Shown: positions 25,205-28,279 of the stretch, in pieces
How positions within the stretch are numbered: the first letter of the stretch is position 1
Layout: each line of letters opens with the position of its first letter
Assembly: GCA_001642005.1 (NCBI GenBank)
Contig: LWCA01000445.1
Location: forward strand, 1-28,279
Direction: 5' to 3'
Origin: Intoshia linei
Lineage: Eukaryota; Orthonectida; Rhopaluridae
Length of the DNA stretch: 28,279 nucleotides
The notes under the pieces: model-generated
Told to the model about the DNA's origin: nothing
What the model saw: only the letters and a program-made list of their open reading frames with translations
The model's database searches: none
Position numbers and translations under genes: made by a program

Positions 25205-25850
25205 TTTTCTTGGACATGATTAAATTTCATACAATTCTACAGTGTAATGGCTTGGATTAATGTCAATTATGTTTTCTAGTCTTTGGAGTCGAGTTTCTCT
25301 TATAGCATATTTCGAGGTGATGCAATAATGTGGTTTAGTTAAAATAAATGTTATTTCATAACAGATTTTAATATACTCCAACATTTTTCAATGACGTTGA
25401 AAGGAGCGCTATAAAGAGCGGCTTGTATCATATTAATACCGATGAATTCAACTTAATCTGCAACATCTTCCAAATTGGTGTAAACTGGTGCATTATCGAA
25501 TACAATCAATATTGATTTAAGGAGTTCAATAATTTTCTAAGCCATTCGTGACAATCATTTTTTTGATGAGACACGCCTTCTTTCCCATTAAACCATACCT
25601 GTCTCAGAAATACCGCCAATGATGTGGATGTTATTGTTCCTTGTGACAATGGACGTTTGACAATGCATTTTATTCCTCTTCTCTAACAATATGGTCGATA
25701 TCCTTTTCTAATCCAGCCATAATCTGTACTTACTGCCGCTACAACTTTCCAGTCCTCGTTCTCGTACGCTTTCAATATTCGACGCTTAGTTTCATCTTCA
25801 GGTTTCGCATACCTTCCTCTTATATTTCCAGATTTTACACCTCTTTTCTC
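25205..25850 (-). pseudogene. Tc1/mariner-IS630-type DDE transposase relic
   Basis: Minus-strand fragments in shifting frames follow the order of an IS630/Tc1-superfamily transposase. An N-terminal helix-turn-helix stretch (RGRYAKPEDETKRRILKAY, then ENEDWKVVAAV) lies near 25727-25835. A strand with the second catalytic Asp (FDNAPVYTNLEDV) lies near 25450-25505. The C-terminal YSAPFNVIEKCWSILKSVMK, corresponding to the family's YSPFLNPIE motif with the catalytic Glu, lies near 25360-25420. Stops and frameshifts interrupt it at several points. No terminal repeats were located around it. Confidence 0.65.
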
Positions 25851-26094
25851 TTTAATGGATTCAATTAAAAATGAACTTTCGATGTCAGAGATTTGTTAAT
25901 ATGATAAAAGATAAAATGGAATAAGGCGCAATGTAATATGCAGCATAATTGGAGGCGAATAGGTAAGTTTATAGTGGTAGATGCTCTTATAACACAATGT
26001 ATATTAAACAAAATAAAATTAAGATCAGTTTTTTGAATTTGAACTGAAAAAGGTGTAGTTTCTCAAAAAGTCAATAGAGCCTAGAATTAGACGT
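25851..26094. other. Spacer between transposon relics
   Basis: About 240 bp with nothing recognised. Confidence 0.4.
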
Positions 26095-26282
26095 GTATTC
26101 ACCAGTGGCGTAGCGTCATAGTGTGTTTAATTTTAAAATTTAAAAAAATAATATTTTAAATAACAATTTTTATAATTTTAATTTCATTTACAAACATCTT
26201 TCTGACATAATGAAAAATGTTATTTATAAGAATGAAATTAAATTCATTTCAAATACAAGTAGTCTTTCAAGTATACTTTATA

Positions 26283-26365
26283 GAAGTGATTTTCAAATTT
26301 TCTGCATTCGCAACCTCTTATAAACATAAAACATTTTCGCGACCCAAAAATTTTATATATACAAT
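26283..26365. mobile_element. Fragment of a ZBED-type hAT end
   Basis: AACCTCTTATAAACATAAAA, then TTTCGCGACCCAAAAATTTT, match 2072-2115 almost base for base. It is a second, diverged copy of the subterminal region of the element at 2042. Confidence 0.65.
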
Positions 26366-26393
26366 AGTTTTTCGTTTATAAATACACTCGTTA

Positions 26394-26690
26394 TTAAACG
26401 TAAGTATAACGTAAATTTCGGAGATTTTTTGTAAAATACTGGCGACTCGTTTGCATTGTAAATTTGTTCATAGAATAATTTTTTTCGGCGATTATATTAT
26501 TAAACTTTTCAATGAAGCCAGCAACAAATTCACTATCAGCGGACAAACGTTTACCTGTCATTTTACGGGTCGAAATTGAAAATCTTTTCTTAAATTTTGA
26601 CAACCAACGGTATGATTTACCATCTTCAATTTCGGATATAATTTTTAATTTAGTAAATAAATTTATAGCAATTCTTCGTTTGATGGACCA
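26394..26690 (-). pseudogene. Tigger/pogo transposase N-terminal part, internally deleted
   Basis: The minus strand first encodes KRRIAINLFTKLKIISEIED, like the start of the CENP-B/Tigger helix-turn-helix, followed almost at once by WLSKFKKRFSISTRKMTGKR and LSADSEFVAGF, the second (CENPB-type) DNA-binding domain. The roughly 50-70 residues that normally lie between them are missing. It continues FIEKFNNIIAEKNYSMNKF, where family members lead into the NADET catalytic motif. Here the text is MQTSRQ, so the first catalytic Asp is lost, and a stop follows at 26394. Non-functional. Confidence 0.7.
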
Positions 26691-26879
26691 TAATTAAAAT
26701 GAAAATAAGCAGACTTTAAGTGATAATTTAATTTATGATGATATTATATTTTATGAATGATTTATATTATAATAATATTTTGTGGACATTCATTTTTATT
26801 TGGGATCAAATTTTATGTTACCAAGGAACCAATTCCGCACACCTTGTGAGAAAAGTCACGCTACGCCACTGGTATCCAC

Positions 26880-27208
26880 CGGTCAATATTAATATACATT
26901 GAGGATCATTTTACATTACTTTTTAATGAAATAATCTCACTTAATTTTATTAACATAACATTTTTTATGTAATATTTAAATTAAATATTTAAGTTAACAC
27001 TGTTAACTGGATATAGCTGTATCAACTATAATTTTTTTAAATGGACTATTTTAATTTAATAAATTTTATAAAAAAGGGTGATTTGGGGTTGGATCCAATA
27101 AATTGCATGATTAAAAACAACATATTATTATTATATTACTAGAATTATATGAATATTATTTATTTGTGAGCAAAATAAATAATAATAAATTAAAATATGT
27201 ATTTATAA
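26880..27208. other. Intergenic, with partial repeat R blocks
   Basis: TGTTAACTGGATATAGCTGTAT near 27000 and AAAAAAGGGTGATTTGGGGTTG near 27070 match blocks of the R copy at 7203-7305. Otherwise A+T-rich and empty. Confidence 0.45.
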
Positions 27209-27452
27209 TTACAATATTTTTTTAGAACTTTTTGACATTATTTTTTCATTAATTAATCGGTGAACATCTGTGTAAATTAACATACCAATGAAAATCAAAA
27301 CTAATCCAACCACAAATGGCCATGTTACAACATGGTTGAATATAAAAATAGAGATTATTATTGATATCAATTTTCGTAAGGTAAGTAATATATTCAAAGA
27401 AAGAGAACTAACTCGAGTAATCAATACATATACGCAACGCATGCAAACATAA
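27209..27452 (-). CDS. Nucleotide-sugar transporter (SLC35B4-like), last coding exon
   Basis: SLC35B/UAA-family transporters carry nucleotide sugars into ER or Golgi. This exon of 80 codons starts after a TTTAG acceptor (split codon) with YVCMRCVYVLI, then SSLSLNILLTLRKLISIIIS, matching the family's T..SLTVT...TLRKF.SL..SI.YF. It then encodes a final hydrophobic helix (TWPFVVGLVLIFIGMLIYTD) and a cytosolic tail ending in KKIL, a dilysine (KKXX) ER-retrieval signal. The full family protein is about 330 aa, so roughly three quarters lies upstream on the minus strand (higher coordinates). I could not place those exons inside the window. The substrate (UDP-GlcNAc/UDP-xylose or GDP-fucose) cannot be read from this part. 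Confidence 0.75.
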
Positions 27453-28279
27453 CTAAACATATTATAATTATGTATTATTTATATAAATGGTTTTAAATTT
27501 GAAAAAATACAAATTTACATGTAACCCTTATAATAACGCTTAGATTCCAAAGTAATTAAATTCATAACTTCAGATGAGCTCTCTAAATTTCAAAAATACC
27601 CAAAATCGTCAGATTGGACTATGGGAGTGCCGAAAATATTGTTATTTCATATGCATCAATACATCTCAAAAATTTAAGTTTTATTGTTCACAGAATATAA
27701 GTTGCGCAATGCGCAAATGCGTTATTTGTATTCTTTCTGTAAACATCATTTCATAAAAACATTAAATTCATCCAGTGAAAATTTACACTGGGAACGTTTG
27801 GATAATTTTCGGAATAGCTAATTAATATAAACATTCAAAATTACAAAGCTATGACATTCATTGGTACCAAAAAAAATTGATAATAATCTAATTAATAATA
27901 ATTGATAATTAAAAATAAAATATAAAAACGAGACTACATGCCTCATACCAGTCAGATTTGTTATGGAAAAGGTACCGCATAATGAAATGAATATAACAGA
28001 AATCAATATTGATCATACCAGTGTCACATTTTGAGTAAAATGTATTCTGAAAAATAAATTGATATATTAAAAACATTGTTAAATTTTATTCAAAATATTT
28101 TAAAATGAGAATTTAAAATTTAAAAATTGCGAAGGAATGAATTATATAGATTCCACCCATATTTCTTTATAGAAAATGTGTAGACGTTCAATGCACATTT
28201 TTTTGAAATTGTAGGATCAAGTTATATTTTCAATTTCTATTTTAATTGAAATATTTGAAAAATATTGGTTGATAATATA
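27453..28279. other. Probable transporter intron, one unexplained hydrophobic frame
   Basis: About 830 bp upstream of the last transporter exon. On the minus strand near 27950-28010 a frame reads ISVIFISLCGTFSITNLT between an in-frame TGA and a GTATGA donor-like site, with a TTTTTCAG acceptor-like site ~50 nt upstream. It could be a decayed or unrecognised exon. No other feature is seen. Confidence 0.4.

Larger units (their letters stand above)
26103..26871. mobile_element. 769-bp hAT-like element enclosing other relics
   Basis: The ends CAGTGGCGTAGCGTCA and TCACGCTACGCCACTG form a 16-bp inverted repeat with one mismatch. The flanks GTATTCAC (26095-26102) and GTATCCAC (26872-26879) match at 7 of 8 positions, a hAT-type duplication. 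Inside are a piece of a CAGTGGTTTTCAACC-type hAT end (26283-26365, like 2042-2115) and an internally deleted Tigger transposase. It is therefore a nested or composite structure. Confidence 0.8.

Noticed and set aside
27818-28006. 62-codon minus-strand hydrophobic frame as an independent gene
   Set aside because: Most of it runs through a likely intron; only a short part resembles the transporter family, so it is listed as a possible decayed exon only.

Overview
The window is eukaryotic and animal. It is very A+T-rich (roughly three quarters A+T by eye). Its genes are split by GT..AG introns, and it is crowded with decayed DNA transposons. I could reconstruct four genes exon by exon with all reading phases consistent, plus the last exon of a fifth. 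The protein families (GTP-type PEPCK, SRPK, PTCD3/mS39, ING4/5, SLC35B-type transporter) and the PEPCK sequence look metazoan and insect-like. I cannot name the species. Two thirds of the introns I could place are only 32-45 nt long. Lineages noted for very short introns (some parasitic insects, mesozoans) are worth testing, but that is inference only.

Layout. 1-4333 holds no intact gene: hAT-type elements, a hAT transposase relic, an LTR-retrotransposon polyprotein tail, and a 523-bp stretch that occurs twice next to single N bases, which is probably an assembly artefact. 4377-9766 (minus strand) is an SR-protein kinase gene of 12 exons (607 aa). 170 bp away, head to head, 9937-16123 (plus strand) is a PTCD3/mS39-like mitochondrial PPR-protein gene of 23 exons (about 621 aa). 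It converges on 16427-17694 (minus strand), an ING4/5-type PHD-finger gene of 3 exons (227 aa). 17695-21500 is non-coding and contains a 741-bp composite hAT-like element and a 766-bp Tigger/pogo-like element. 21501-25035 (plus strand) is a PEPCK gene of 4 exons (625 aa). 25036-27208 is a transposon graveyard: a Tc1/IS630-type transposase relic, and a 769-bp hAT element enclosing an internally deleted Tigger transposase. 27209-27452 (minus strand) is the last coding exon of a nucleotide-sugar transporter that continues upstream.

The genes do not form a pathway. They are housekeeping genes (splicing kinase, mitoribosome, chromatin reader, gluconeogenesis, ER/Golgi transport). The only probable shared control is the 170-bp divergent promoter between SRPK and PTCD3. 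The larger introns are where transposons sit, including an unnamed dispersed repeat (called R here) present in several copies in both orientations.

I found no CRISPR array, rRNA, confident tRNA or prokaryotic signal. The most unusual real signal is the tight intron-size class of 32-45 nt. I see no evidence for a new multi-gene system.
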